Of a stretch of 63,180 nucleotides of DNA, positions 19,764-28,367 are shown in pieces. A model generated the notes under the pieces. The model worked only from the letters and a program-made list of their open reading frames with translations, was not told the DNA's origin and made no database searches. The stretch is from NCBI RefSeq assembly GCF_001583695.1, contig NZ_LOBC01000026.1, forward strand, positions 1 through 63,180, read 5' to 3'. Within the stretch, counting starts at the first letter, position 1, and the number at the start of each line of letters is the position of its first letter. Origin of the DNA: Bacillus wiedmannii (GTDB lineage: Bacteria > Bacillota > Bacilli > Bacillales > Bacillaceae_G). Both the position numbers and the translations under genes were made by a program.

Positions 19764-19795
19764 AAAAAAAAGCATACCGCCGCTTGACGATATGC
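19764..19795 (-). terminator. Attenuator terminator in the bmrCD leader
   Basis: On the minus strand, a 10-bp stem GCATATCGTC / GGCGGTATGC with loop AAGC is followed by eight T. It stands between the leader peptide gene and bmrC, so read-through decides exporter expression. Confidence 0.8.
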
Positions 19796-19807
19796 ACAAA
19801 AATGCAT

Positions 19808-19846
19808 AAAAAGCGTACGTTACGATATACGCAACGTACGCTTTTT
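19808..19846 (-). promoter_or_regulatory. Long upstream hairpin in the bmrCD leader
   Basis: 14-bp perfect stem AAAAAGCGTACGTT / AACGTACGCTTTTT around an 11-nt loop, starting 16 nt after the leader peptide stop codon. It ends in TTTTT, so it may terminate too, or it may be the ribosome-sensitive element that controls the second hairpin. Confidence 0.7.
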
Positions 19847-19862
19847 ATAAGACAAAGATGCC

Positions 19863-19949
19863 TTATATATCCGTACGGGTTGCGTAATGATATGAATGTT
19901 TTCTGCCATTTAACAGAGCTAAACTCATTACATTTACGATTACAATCAT
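19863..19949 (-). CDS. BmrB-like leader peptide (28 residues)
   Basis: Short frame starting MIVIVNVMSL and ending TRTDI, with a strong SD (AAGGGGGTG, 6 nt before ATG). It lies between a sigma-A promoter and two hairpins upstream of bmrC. In B. subtilis, bmrCD is controlled by ribosome-mediated attenuation within the bmrB leader; the same arrangement is seen here although I cannot confirm peptide similarity. It is probably regulatory. Confidence 0.65.
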   Translation of the reverse strand: MIVIVNVMSLALLNGRKHSYHYATRTDI

Positions 19950-19983
19950 TACGCACACCCCCTTCATTTATTTTCCATTTATA

Positions 19984-20013
19984 ATCTTACAACTTTATTG
20001 AGTATTCTGTCAA
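19984..20013 (-). promoter_or_regulatory. Sigma-A promoter of the bmr leader
   Basis: Minus-strand -35 TTGACA (20008-20013), an 18-nt spacer and -10 TAAGAT (19984-19989). The start should fall near 19977, about 28 nt before the leader peptide ATG. Confidence 0.75.
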
Positions 20014-20209
20014 TTATTTTTTCACAAACTGAATAAAAATATACGCTACATCCGTTTGAAATAAGAGAATCTTCTGTAAGAAAGGGCATACAAAATAAAA
20101 AAAGAATAAGAAATCGTTTTCACAAACATTTCATTTGAAAAATGTTATCAAACACCCTACAATCACCTTATACTCACTCTTACAAGTTGCTATTTTAGGA
20201 GGACTAATC

Positions 20210-21649
20210 ATGACAACTAGCAATACGTACAAATTTTATTTAGACGGAGAATGGAGAGAAAGCTCTTCAGGAGCAACAATCGAAATTCCATCTCCATACT
20301 TACACGAAGTAATTGGACAAGTACAAGCAATTACTCGCGGAGAAGTAGATGAAGCAATTGCATCTGCAAAAGAAGCTCAAAAATCATGGGCGGAAGCTTC
20401 TCTACAAGATCGCGCAAAATATTTATATAAATGGGCTGATGAGCTCGTAAATATGCAAGATGAAATTGCCGATATCATTATGAAAGAAGTCGGTAAAGGA
20501 TATAAAGATGCGAAAAAAGAAGTTGTTCGTACAGCTGACTTCATTCGTTACACAATCGAAGAAGCTCTACATATGCACGGAGAAAGCATGATGGGCGATA
20601 GCTTCCCTGGCGGAACGAAATCTAAACTTGCGATCATCCAACGCGCACCACTTGGTGTTGTATTAGCAATCGCACCATTTAACTACCCAGTAAACTTATC
20701 TGCTGCAAAACTTGCACCAGCATTAATTATGGGTAACGCTGTTATTTTCAAACCAGCAACTCAAGGTGCAATTAGTGGTATTAAAATGGTTGAAGCACTT
20801 CATAAAGCTGGCCTTCCAAAAGGTCTTGTAAACATAGCGACAGGACGCGGTTCTGTAATTGGTGACTACTTAGTAGAACATGATGGCATCAATATGGTAT
20901 CGTTCACAGGTGGTACAAACACAGGTAAACATTTAGCGAAAAAAGCTGCAATGATTCCACTTGTATTAGAACTTGGTGGTAAAGACCCTGGTATCGTTCG
21001 CGAAGATGCTGACTTACAAGATGCTGCAAACCATATCGTAAGCGGTGCATTCTCTTACTCTGGTCAACGTTGTACAGCTATTAAACGTGTACTTGTACAC
21101 GAAAACGTAGCGGACGAGCTTGTTAGCTTATTAAAAGCGCAAGTAGCTGAGCTATCAGTTGGATCTCCAGAACAAGACAGCACAATCGTTCCATTAATCG
21201 ACGACAAGTCTGCTGACTTCGTTCAAAGCTTAGTTGACGACGCTGTTGAAAAAGGTGCAACAATCGTTATCGGTAACAAACGTGAGCGTAACTTAATTTA
21301 CCCAACATTAATCGACCACGTAACAGAAGAAATGAAAGTTGCTTGGGAAGAGCCATTCGGCCCAATCCTTCCAATCATCCGTGTTTCTTCAGATGAACAA
21401 GCAATTGAAATTGCTAACAAATCAGAGTTCGGCTTGCAAGCAAGTGTCTTCACAAAAGACATTAACAAAGCATTTGCAATTGCTAACAAAATCGAAACTG
21501 GTTCTGTTCAAATTAACGGGCGCACAGAGCGCGGTCCTGACCACTTCCCATTCATCGGTGTAAAAGGTTCAGGTATGGGCGCACAAGGTATTCGTAAGAG
21601 CCTTGAGTCTATGACACGCGAAAAAGTAACAGTATTAAACTTAGTTTAA
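20210..21649 (+). CDS. gapN: NADP-dependent glyceraldehyde-3-phosphate dehydrogenase (non-phosphorylating)
   Basis: 479 residues of the aldehyde dehydrogenase superfamily. The catalytic Glu lies in VLELGGKDPGIV and the nucleophilic Cys in SYSGQRCTAIKRV. The C-terminal NGRTERGPDHFPFIGVKGSGMG is characteristic of GapN, which oxidises G3P directly to 3-phosphoglycerate and makes NADPH. The chosen ATG follows AGGAGG; the open frame extends 75 nt upstream without an SD. It is a single-gene unit with its own terminator. Confidence 0.92.
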   Translation: MTTSNTYKFYLDGEWRESSSGATIEIPSPYLHEVIGQVQAITRGEVDEAIASAKEAQKSWAEASLQDRAKYLYKWADELVNMQDEIADIIMKEVGKGYKDAKKEVVRTADFIRYTIEEALHMHGESMMGDSFPGGTKSKLAIIQRAPLGVVLAIAPFNYPVNLSAAKLAPALIMGNAVIFKPATQGAISGIKMVEALHKAGLPKGLVNIATGRGSVIGDYLVEHDGINMVSFTGGTNTGKHLAKKAAMIPLVLELGGKDPGIVREDADLQDAANHIVSGAFSYSGQRCTAIKRVLVHENVADELVSLLKAQVAELSVGSPEQDSTIVPLIDDKSADFVQSLVDDAVEKGATIVIGNKRERNLIYPTLIDHVTEEMKVAWEEPFGPILPIIRVSSDEQAIEIANKSEFGLQASVFTKDINKAFAIANKIETGSVQINGRTERGPDHFPFIGVKGSGMGAQGIRKSLESMTREKVTVLNLV

Positions 21650-21660
21650 TCTTATATGTA

Positions 21661-21697
21661 GAAGCTGATCTAGTTTTAGATCAGCTTCTTTTTATTT
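21661..21697 (+). terminator. Terminator of gapN
   Basis: 12-bp perfect stem GAAGCTGATCTA / TAGATCAGCTTC with loop GTTT, then TTTTTATTT. It overlaps the 3' end of the converging racemase gene. Confidence 0.88.
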
Positions 21698-22519
21698 CAC
21701 AATTTGTTTTTCCATAGGTAAATTCACACCTTCTACAGAAATTTGATACCCTAGCCAACGCTCAGCAATATGTTCAAATGATAAAATAGAGCCTGTTGTA
21801 AAAAAGCGATGCTTCGGATTCAAATTGTCAGACAAAATTCCTTTATGCTGTAAAATGGTGCTTAACTCTATCGCTGTTTCTTCTGCAGAACTAATAATCG
21901 TTACAGCCTCTCCTAACTCCTTTTTTATATAGGATTCTAAAAGTGGATAATGCGTACACCCAAGAATTAACGTATCTATATCTTCTTTCGTTAATGGCAG
22001 TAAAGCTTGTTTCACTTGCTGCATGACGTATGCTGTGTCTTCTAATTGATTTTCTACAACTGTAGCTAAAGTCGGACATGCATGACTATGCACTTCCAAA
22101 TATGTATCCAGCTCGTGTAATGCTTGTTCGTACATATTAGATTTTATCGTACCTACAGTTCCAATTACTCCAATTCTCCCTTTCTTTGTCACTTTAATTG
22201 CAGCTCTTGCTCCCGGATGTATAACACCAATAACCGGGATGGGAAGTGCTTCTTGCAACGCGGTCAATGCTGCAGCTGCACCAGTATTACATGCTACAAC
22301 TAGAGCTTTTAATGGAAACTGCTTGAGGAACTCAACCATTTCAAATATGAAAGATTGTACCTCCTCTACACTTCTCGGCCCATACGGACAACGCTTATTA
22401 TCACCAATATAATAAATGCTCTCTTTAGGCAATTGTCTTATAATTTCACTCGCAACTGTTAATCCCCCAACTCCCGAATCTAGCACACCTATTACTGAAT
22501 TTTTATGACATGTAGACAT
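21692..22519 (-). CDS. racE: Glutamate racemase
   Basis: 275 residues. The two catalytic cysteines lie in VVACNTGAAAAL and LILGCTHYPLL, and the N-terminal IGVLDSGVGGLTVASEI and YIGDNKRCPYGPRS are diagnostic. It makes D-glutamate for peptidoglycan and, in B. anthracis, the capsule. B. cereus group genomes carry two racemases; I cannot say which this is. The ATG has AAGGGG 9 nt upstream; an ATG at 22528 abuts the SD and is rejected. Confidence 0.93.
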   Translation of the reverse strand: MSTCHKNSVIGVLDSGVGGLTVASEIIRQLPKESIYYIGDNKRCPYGPRSVEEVQSFIFEMVEFLKQFPLKALVVACNTGAAAALTALQEALPIPVIGVIHPGARAAIKVTKKGRIGVIGTVGTIKSNMYEQALHELDTYLEVHSHACPTLATVVENQLEDTAYVMQQVKQALLPLTKEDIDTLILGCTHYPLLESYIKKELGEAVTIISSAEETAIELSTILQHKGILSDNLNPKHRFFTTGSILSFEHIAERWLGYQISVEGVNLPMEKQIVK

Positions 22520-22528
22520 ATACTTCAT

Positions 22529-22712
22529 CCCCTTCTCAATCTTCTAGCACCAATAATGTTTATTATATTATGAAAATTCGATATTACATAATAATCCCTA
22601 TCCCTTTTAATCACAAACTCTTCTCTATAATCTGATTATTACTATATCCATTGACGTATAAAAATACATTTGTTACTCTTAACTACGTTAATTTAATATT
22701 TAAATCCTCATT
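22529..22712. other. Non-coding divergent region before the lysine riboswitch
   Basis: AT-rich. It should contain the promoters of racE and of the riboswitch transcript, but no strong consensus hexamers were identified with confidence. Confidence 0.35.
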
Positions 22713-22906
22713 CGTATCTCGGTGAGGTAGAGGTTGCAATCATTAAGAGTATCGTTTCAGGAGATGTAGTGGCATTGATGAAGGAATGAGAAAGGAATGA
22801 TTGCCGAAGTAAGCCCGTGTCCACCATGCACGCTTGCTGGGTCTGCATTTAATAAGTGCAGAACTGTCACAAACGTTTCGTTTGTGGAGAGCTATCGAGA
22901 GGTATG
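22713..22906 (+). promoter_or_regulatory. Lysine riboswitch (L box)
   Basis: Conserved L-box blocks in order: GGTGAGGTAGAGGTTGC, AAGAGTAT, GATTGCCGAAGTAAG, CTTGCTGGGTCTGCATT, AACTGTCAC and GGAGAGCTATCGAGAGG. The P1 strands TCTCG and CGAGA bracket it. A terminator follows at 22929. Lysine binding is expected to stop transcription of the downstream permease gene. Confidence 0.92.
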
Positions 22907-22928
22907 TCGTGGGTTTCTTATAAGATAG

Positions 22929-22962
22929 AAAGCATGTAGCGGCAAATTACGTGCTTTTTTTG
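22929..22962 (+). terminator. Expression-platform terminator of the lysine riboswitch
   Basis: Stem AAAGCATGTA / TACGTGCTTT with a purine-rich loop, then seven T. It lies 87 nt upstream of the permease start. Confidence 0.85.
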
Positions 22963-23048
22963 TTTTGTTTGGGACTTCTCTTCTCTACTAAGAAGACATA
23001 CATATCTCCTCGCTTGACTTGGTTATACTAACTTTGGAGGTATTTTCT

Positions 23049-24473
23049 ATGCAACAAAAAAAATGGGGCTTTTGGGTATTAACAGCTTTCGTTGTCGGTA
23101 ACATGGTTGGCGCTGGTATTTTCATGGTGCCAAGTACGTTGGCACAAACAGCAAGCCCTCTCGGTGTCACTTTAGCTTGGTTAACAACAGGGTTTGGTGT
23201 TTTAATGCTAGCTCTTGTTTTCGGTAATTTAGCAATTCGTCGTCCTGATTTAACGACAGGGCCACAAAGTCATGCATATGCTTTATTCTCAACACCAAAA
23301 AAGAAAAAAATGGCTGGTTTCAGTATGGTATGGGGATATTGGGTAGCAAACTGGGCAAGTAACGTTGCCATCATTACATCATTTGCGGGATATTTATCAC
23401 TCTTCTTCCCAATTATGAAAGATACACGACTACTATTTTCAATCGGTTCTTTTAACATAGAAGTCGGAAAACTAATTACATTTACGATTTGTTCCATCTT
23501 ACTTTGGGGAACTCATATTATATTAACAAACGGTGTAAGCGGAGCTGGAAAGCTAAACTTCTTAGCAACAACAACGAAAGTAACTGGATTCCTTTTATTC
23601 ATCGTCGTTACTTTATTTGCATTCGAAGCTTCTAAGTTTGGACAATGGTACACACCGATGATCGATAAATCAGGTGTATCACACGGCCTTCTTTCACAAG
23701 TAAACTTAGCTGCTCTTACAACGCTTTGGGCATTTATCGGAATTGAATCGGCAGTACTTTTATCAAACCGTGCTACCTCTCCTAAAACAGTAAAACGCGC
23801 AACAGTTGCAGGATTACTTATTACAGTTGCGATTTACTTAGGAATTACAATTTTAACAATGGGTGTACTTCACGTTGATAAATTACAAGCTTCTGAACGT
23901 CCATTAGCAGATGCATTAAACGCTGCAATGGGTCATGGCGGCGGGAAACTGATGGCATTACTTGCTCTTACTTCCCTATTCGGTTCTATATTAGGCTGGA
24001 TTTTATTAAGCTCAGAAGTACCGTATCAAGCAGCAAAAGAAGGTTTCTTCCCTTCCTTCTTCACAAAAACAAATAAAAAAGGAAGTCCAATTTACTCATT
24101 ACGATTAACAAACATTATGTCGCAAGTGTTCTTATTCTCAACATTATCAGGAACTATTGCGGAAGCTTATACATTCGTTATTACCGTATCAACACTGGCC
24201 TACCTCATTCCATATCTCGTTTCACCAATCTTCCAGTTAAAACTAGTCGCAACTGGTGAAACATATAAAAATGAAATGCGGGCAAGAATTACAGATGGCA
24301 TAGTCGCAGTGATCGCACTTTGCTACGCACTATGGGTTATTAAAACTGGCGCATCCGATATAAAAACGTTCCTTCTCGGAATTGGTTTATTCGTAATCGG
24401 CTTTGCCTTCTATCCATTAATGAATCGTGATCAGAAAAAAAATAACGAAAAGAAAAACGAGCAAGTTGCATAA
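23049..24473 (+). CDS. Lysine-regulated APC-family amino acid permease (YvsH-like)
   Basis: 474 residues with about 12 membrane helices. The first carries the APC signature VVGNMVGAGIFMVPSTLA. Sequence features such as SHAYALFSTPKKKKMAGFSMVWGYW and the basic C-terminal tail recall the arginine/ornithine/lysine antiporter branch. The L box upstream makes lysine or a related basic amino acid the likely substrate, as for B. subtilis yvsH. The start is the ATG with GGAGG 8 nt upstream. Confidence 0.87.
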   Translation: MQQKKWGFWVLTAFVVGNMVGAGIFMVPSTLAQTASPLGVTLAWLTTGFGVLMLALVFGNLAIRRPDLTTGPQSHAYALFSTPKKKKMAGFSMVWGYWVANWASNVAIITSFAGYLSLFFPIMKDTRLLFSIGSFNIEVGKLITFTICSILLWGTHIILTNGVSGAGKLNFLATTTKVTGFLLFIVVTLFAFEASKFGQWYTPMIDKSGVSHGLLSQVNLAALTTLWAFIGIESAVLLSNRATSPKTVKRATVAGLLITVAIYLGITILTMGVLHVDKLQASERPLADALNAAMGHGGGKLMALLALTSLFGSILGWILLSSEVPYQAAKEGFFPSFFTKTNKKGSPIYSLRLTNIMSQVFLFSTLSGTIAEAYTFVITVSTLAYLIPYLVSPIFQLKLVATGETYKNEMRARITDGIVAVIALCYALWVIKTGASDIKTFLLGIGLFVIGFAFYPLMNRDQKKNNEKKNEQVA

Positions 24474-24493
24474 CGCAATTTGCTCGTTTTTTC
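24454..24493 (+). terminator. Terminator of the lysine permease gene
   Basis: Stem AAAACGAGCAAGTTGC / GCAATTTGCTCGTTTT (one wobble) followed by TTC and TTTT. The left arm lies inside the last codons of the gene. Confidence 0.85.
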
Positions 24494-24533
24494 TTTTATA
24501 AAACATATATAATAGAACAAAGAGGTGAAAAAC

Positions 24534-25733
24534 ATGTCAATCGAATCGCTATGGAGCAGCCGCTTCCAACTACATATTCAAAATATCATTACATACTTTG
24601 CACGTATGATTAACGGTTTACTATATAGCTTTATCTTCGTTGCCTGTATAGGTGCTTACTATTATGCAAAGTTTCTTAAAACAGCTCCTTCTAAAGGACT
24701 ATCTTTATTACTTATTACAATCGTCCTAACAGCGATTATAACGAGATGTCCTATCCGTACATTTATTCAAAAACCTGATGCTGTCTATTTGCTTGCATTA
24801 GAAGAGAAACTAACGTCTTATTTTAAAAAATCTCTTCTATATAATTACATCATTCAGCTTTTTCCATTATTATTTACGTTCCTTATTCTCGTTCCACTTG
24901 CAATGCAATCATTACAAGTAACGGTACCTTTCTTATGTACAATCTTTATCATTTTAATGATTACGAAAGCTTGGAATATGTACATACATTGGATGTGGCG
25001 TGATAGCCATGAAAAAAACATATGGTTCATTATTCGTATTGCTTGTAACGCACTCATTATTTACATGCTGTTTTACTCAGCACATGTTCTTATATTAGGC
25101 GGATTACTCTTACTACTTGCTTTCCTACTTCTATATACGAAAAAACAGCCTACAAAACGAGTACCGTGGGATTACATAATTGAACAAGAAGAAAAAATGA
25201 ACGTTCGTTTTTATCAATTTGCTAGCATTTTCACCGATGTTCCGCAACTGAATAAGCAAGTAAATAAAAGAAAATGGCTTACAAATTGGATTGAACCTTT
25301 ATTACATAAAAAACGAGCAACTTTCTTCTATTTACATACACTCGCATTTTTACGCGGGAATGATTATTTCGGTATATATATCCGCTTAGGGGTAATCGGT
25401 GCCTTCGCCTTATATTTTATACCAAACATATACGCAAAAGGTGCTATCTCTTACATCGTCCTATATATGATTTCTATGCAGCTACGTTCCTTATGGAAAT
25501 ATTTTTCGGGAAATATTATTGTAGCATTATATCCAATTGATACTGAAAAACGAATGAACCAATTTCTTCGCTTAATCTTTATATTGCTAAGCATTCAACT
25601 CATTGTATTTTCAATTGTTATACTCATTGCTACAAGTCAATTTTTACATAGCCTTATCATTATGATTATCGGATTACTCTGGATCAAATTTATTATTGTA
25701 CCAAAAACGAAGCAACGCGTTTCTGCGTTTTAA
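24534..25733 (+). CDS. EcsB-like ABC transporter membrane protein, orphan
   Basis: 399 residues, hydrophobic throughout, with eight or more predicted membrane helices. The N-terminal SLWSSRFQLHIQNIITYFARM and the charged central loop (KRVPWDYIIEQEEKMNVRFYQFASIFTDVP) match the EcsB family. EcsB normally works with the ATPase EcsA, but no ATPase gene is adjacent, so it is an orphan paralogue. The ATG is preferred over a GTG at 24525 because AGAGGTG serves as the SD. Confidence 0.75.
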   Translation: MSIESLWSSRFQLHIQNIITYFARMINGLLYSFIFVACIGAYYYAKFLKTAPSKGLSLLLITIVLTAIITRCPIRTFIQKPDAVYLLALEEKLTSYFKKSLLYNYIIQLFPLLFTFLILVPLAMQSLQVTVPFLCTIFIILMITKAWNMYIHWMWRDSHEKNIWFIIRIACNALIIYMLFYSAHVLILGGLLLLLAFLLLYTKKQPTKRVPWDYIIEQEEKMNVRFYQFASIFTDVPQLNKQVNKRKWLTNWIEPLLHKKRATFFYLHTLAFLRGNDYFGIYIRLGVIGAFALYFIPNIYAKGAISYIVLYMISMQLRSLWKYFSGNIIVALYPIDTEKRMNQFLRLIFILLSIQLIVFSIVILIATSQFLHSLIIMIIGLLWIKFIIVPKTKQRVSAF

Positions 25734-25750
25734 CGAAAAGAATTATCTTA

Positions 25751-25790
25751 AAAGCCAAGGAGAGAATAAATTCTCTCCTTGGCTTTTTTA
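25751..25790 (+). terminator. Terminator of the EcsB-like gene
   Basis: 16-bp stem AAAGCCAAGGAGAGAA / TTCTCTCCTTGGCTTT with loop TAAA, then TTTTA. Confidence 0.9.
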
Positions 25791-25863
25791 TTTTCCCTCC
25801 TCAAACAAGAATCACCAGCACAACCGATATTTTATAATTTCACATAAAAAAACGATAATACAT

Positions 25864-25888
25864 GTTTACGTCCTAACAAACAGGGTAT
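25864..25888 (+). promoter_or_regulatory. Sigma-B promoter candidate of the PfpI-family gene
   Basis: GTTTAC (25864-25869), 13 nt, then GGGTAT (25883-25888) fits the general-stress consensus GTTTaa-N12-15-GGGtAt. The leader to the gene would be about 120 nt. Confidence 0.65.
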
Positions 25889-26014
25889 GTATTAAAGTAA
25901 CAGGGCAAAGAAACTGGAGGGAATGAAAAAATATGAATTAAAGTTTCACTTTATAAAAGACATTGCTCAAGGATGATTCTGAAACCGATAATATAATGTA
26001 AGGAGCGGATTAGA

Positions 26015-26530
26015 ATGAGTAAAAAAATTGCTACTTTAATAACAGATTATTTCGAGGACACAGAATACACAGAGCCAGCAGAAGCTTTTAAACAAAAGGG
26101 ATATGAATTAACAACTATTGAAGCAGAAAAAGGTAAAACGATACACGGTAAACAAGGAAAAAGTGAAGTTGTAATTGATAAAGGTATCGATGATGTTTCT
26201 CCAGAGAACTTTGATGCCCTCTTCATACCAGGCGGATTTTCCCCAGATATACTTCGTGCAGATGAACGTTTCGTTCGCTTTAGCAAAGCATTTATGGATG
26301 CGAAAAAACCTGTTTTTGCTATTTGTCACGGCCCCCAATTACTCATCACTGCCCAAACGCTTGAAGGACGTGATGTGACTGGATATAAATCCATTTCGGT
26401 CGATTTAAAAAATGCCGGTGGAAATTTCCATGATAAAGAAGTCGTCGTATGCCAAAATCAATTAGTTACAAGTAGACAACCGGAAGACATCCCCGCGTTT
26501 ATTGAAGAATCGTTGCGTATATTAGGATAG
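26015..26530 (+). CDS. DJ-1/PfpI family general stress protein (YfkM/YraA-like)
   Basis: 171 residues, full length for the PfpI subfamily. The nucleophile elbow is AICHGPQLL, with Cys and His adjacent, and FIPGGFSPD supplies the conserved Glu/Gly-rich loop region. Family members act as glyoxalase III-like or protein-repair enzymes or general stress proteins; the exact reaction is not known here. AAGGAGCGG precedes the ATG. A sigma-B type promoter upstream suits the general-stress role of B. subtilis YfkM. Confidence 0.87.
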   Translation: MSKKIATLITDYFEDTEYTEPAEAFKQKGYELTTIEAEKGKTIHGKQGKSEVVIDKGIDDVSPENFDALFIPGGFSPDILRADERFVRFSKAFMDAKKPVFAICHGPQLLITAQTLEGRDVTGYKSISVDLKNAGGNFHDKEVVVCQNQLVTSRQPEDIPAFIEESLRILG

Positions 26531-26567
26531 CTACTTTGATTAACCTCCTTTTATTTATATGAAAAAA

Positions 26568-26663
26568 TTTAATCAGCGGGGTTTTATTCATCCCCACTGA
26601 TTATTAACCCTCACGAACTGGTCGTTTACAGGCAATTCGACCTCCACAAATAGCTTGATAAAT
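26568..26663. repeat. Degenerate copy of the TTTAT-ended (bcr1-like) repeat
   Basis: The TTTAATCAG...CATCCCCACTGATTATTA arm and the TTTACAGGCA...GACCTCCAC part match the good copies at 31848 and 43915, but the 3' part is shortened and divergent. It lies 37 nt after the PfpI-family stop codon. Confidence 0.6.
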
Positions 26664-26834
26664 AAAAAGAAGGGAATCCAAAAGTTCAATTTTAATAATC
26701 TTTTGGATTCCCCCCTCTTTCTCGTCCAAAAATTTCTTATCACTTTTCATAGGCAGTTCTCATATAGTGAAAATGACTATATAATTCCTATCCATAAGTT
26801 AAATAACGATTTCGCACATATATAAATACAAAAG
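26664..26834. other. Non-coding spacer with a long-loop hairpin
   Basis: 26672-26684 and 26700-26712 form a 13-bp stem (GGGAATCCAAAAG / CTTTTGGATTCCC) with a 15-nt loop, followed by CCCTCTTT. It may end the PfpI transcript. Nothing else is clear. Confidence 0.5.
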
Positions 26835-26849
26835 ATGGGAGCCTTATTT

Positions 26850-27053
26850 ATGAATAACAATCCACCTTCAACGCCCCCAAATCCAACGGAAACGAATAAT
26901 AATGAAGTGAGCTTACAAACGTTACGCGTCATTGGGCTGATTGTACTGATTAGTGGCTACATATTAGTCGCTCTTTCTGAAGTAGGCACATTAAAGAATC
27001 TTTTGCTACAGCCTAACACTACTCCAAATTTAGCTGAAGTAGATCCGTTCTAA
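26850..27053 (+). CDS. Small single-pass membrane protein
   Basis: 67 residues. A Pro/Asn/Thr-rich N-terminus (MNNNPPSTPPNPTETNNNEV) is followed by one hydrophobic helix (LRVIGLIVLISGYILVALS) and a short polar tail. GGGAG lies 8 nt before the ATG. I do not recognise the family. It is a single-gene unit with its own terminator. Confidence 0.65.
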   Translation: MNNNPPSTPPNPTETNNNEVSLQTLRVIGLIVLISGYILVALSEVGTLKNLLLQPNTTPNLAEVDPF

Positions 27054-27063
27054 AAATTATATA

Positions 27064-27096
27064 AAAAGCGAGTCCCAGTATAACTGGTTCGCTTTT
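27064..27096. terminator. Terminator between the small membrane gene and the MFS gene
   Basis: AAAAGCGA...CCCAG / CTGG...TCGCTTTT stem with a small internal loop. A-rich and T-rich flanks let it serve both converging genes. Confidence 0.75.
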
Positions 27097-27104
27097 ATAT
27101 AGTT

Positions 27105-28367
27105 TCATCCAATTTGAGAAACATTTCTCTCATCCTCATACTTCTCTTTCCCTATCGCCTTCATAAATAATAAAATACTGCTCATGCCAACGATAAAGTA
27201 CAGAGCACTCATGCCCCAAGATGCAAGAAATGAGCCTATCATAACACCTAATGCCCCGTTCATTTTTGCCACTTGAAAGACCATTCCGTTAATCGCCATA
27301 TAAGAACCTCTTGCCTCGTTTGGCACCATATCTGCCATTATAGATTGACGTACTGGCACATACATCATCTCTCCTACCGTTTGGAAAAGCCCTGCGATTA
27401 ATAAGATCCATAAACTATTGCTCGTTCCGAGTATTGTAAAGCCAATCGTATAAATGAATAAACCTACATATAAGATTTTCAAATCATTGAAGCGTTTCAG
27501 CATTTTAATAAGAAGCGCCGAACATATCACAACTAAAATTGTATTCTCTGCTGAAATCCAGCTCATCATTCGAATACCTGTTAAATCAAACGTAACACCA
27601 TTCCAAAAGAAAAAGTGCACCGTTTCAAATTCCTGCTGCAAACGTACTCCTAAATAATTATTAACCTGAAACTCTAAAGATAATGTGCATATACTTGCTG
27701 CACAAAAAATTAGAAATGCTCTATCTTTCATCACGACTTTATAACTATCCGCCATATCTTTTAATACATTTTTCTTCTCTACCGTTTTTCGTGCTACATA
27801 CACTTCTTCCATATATACGGCCATCACATATAATGTAATAACTGCAATAACTGTTAATCCGATAAACAATTGTAATCTATAGTTCTCAAATAGTAATCCG
27901 CCAAATATCGCTCCAATCGCAATGGATAAATTAATTGCCCAGTAGTTAATGCTGTACATCACTTTTCGGTTTTCCGGTGTACTCACATCAATTAACATCG
28001 CCTCTGTCGCAGGATTCATAAGTCCAGATCCTAAACTATTCACTAACATAAATATAAATGTTAGCCACGGTGAGTCTACATAATCCGAATTCGCAACCCC
28101 CATACAAGCGATTGAAATGACTTGTATACTTTGACCGATAATCATCACCTTTTTACGACCGAGCCGATCCCCAACATATCCACCGTATAAACCAATTACT
28201 AACGAAGCTATTACATTAATAAGTAGTAACGCACCAGCAATCGCACTACCTAACTTTATTGAAAAGTAAATCGCCATAAATGGAAAAATCATCGTGGACA
28301 CAGTACGTGTTAAAAACGAAGTTATAATTCTAATTTTTATATTTCGATGCATACTCCAAAATCCCAT
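27105..28367 (-). CDS. Major facilitator superfamily efflux transporter
   Basis: 420 residues with 12 membrane helices and the MFS motif A GGYVGDRLGRKKVMIIGQ after TM2. A second signature, VPNEARGSYMAINGMVFQVAKMNG, follows in the C-half. Overall it resembles sugar/drug exporters of the MdtG/YqjV type. The ATG has AAGGAGG 8 nt upstream. It is divergent from an SgrR-like regulator gene, an arrangement like sgrR-setA in E. coli, so sugar or sugar-phosphate efflux is a reasonable guess. Confidence 0.83.
   Translation of the reverse strand: MGFWSMHRNIKIRIITSFLTRTVSTMIFPFMAIYFSIKLGSAIAGALLLINVIASLVIGLYGGYVGDRLGRKKVMIIGQSIQVISIACMGVANSDYVDSPWLTFIFMLVNSLGSGLMNPATEAMLIDVSTPENRKVMYSINYWAINLSIAIGAIFGGLLFENYRLQLFIGLTVIAVITLYVMAVYMEEVYVARKTVEKKNVLKDMADSYKVVMKDRAFLIFCAASICTLSLEFQVNNYLGVRLQQEFETVHFFFWNGVTFDLTGIRMMSWISAENTILVVICSALLIKMLKRFNDLKILYVGLFIYTIGFTILGTSNSLWILLIAGLFQTVGEMMYVPVRQSIMADMVPNEARGSYMAINGMVFQVAKMNGALGVMIGSFLASWGMSALYFIVGMSSILLFMKAIGKEKYEDERNVSQIG

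Noticed and set aside
19723-19956. 77-codon minus-strand frame in the bmr leader
   Set aside because: It spans both leader hairpins in another frame and has no SD. The 28-codon frame with AAGGGGGTG is preferred.
20105-20122. cre site upstream of gapN
   Set aside because: Three mismatches to the consensus around TCGTTTTCAC; no other support.
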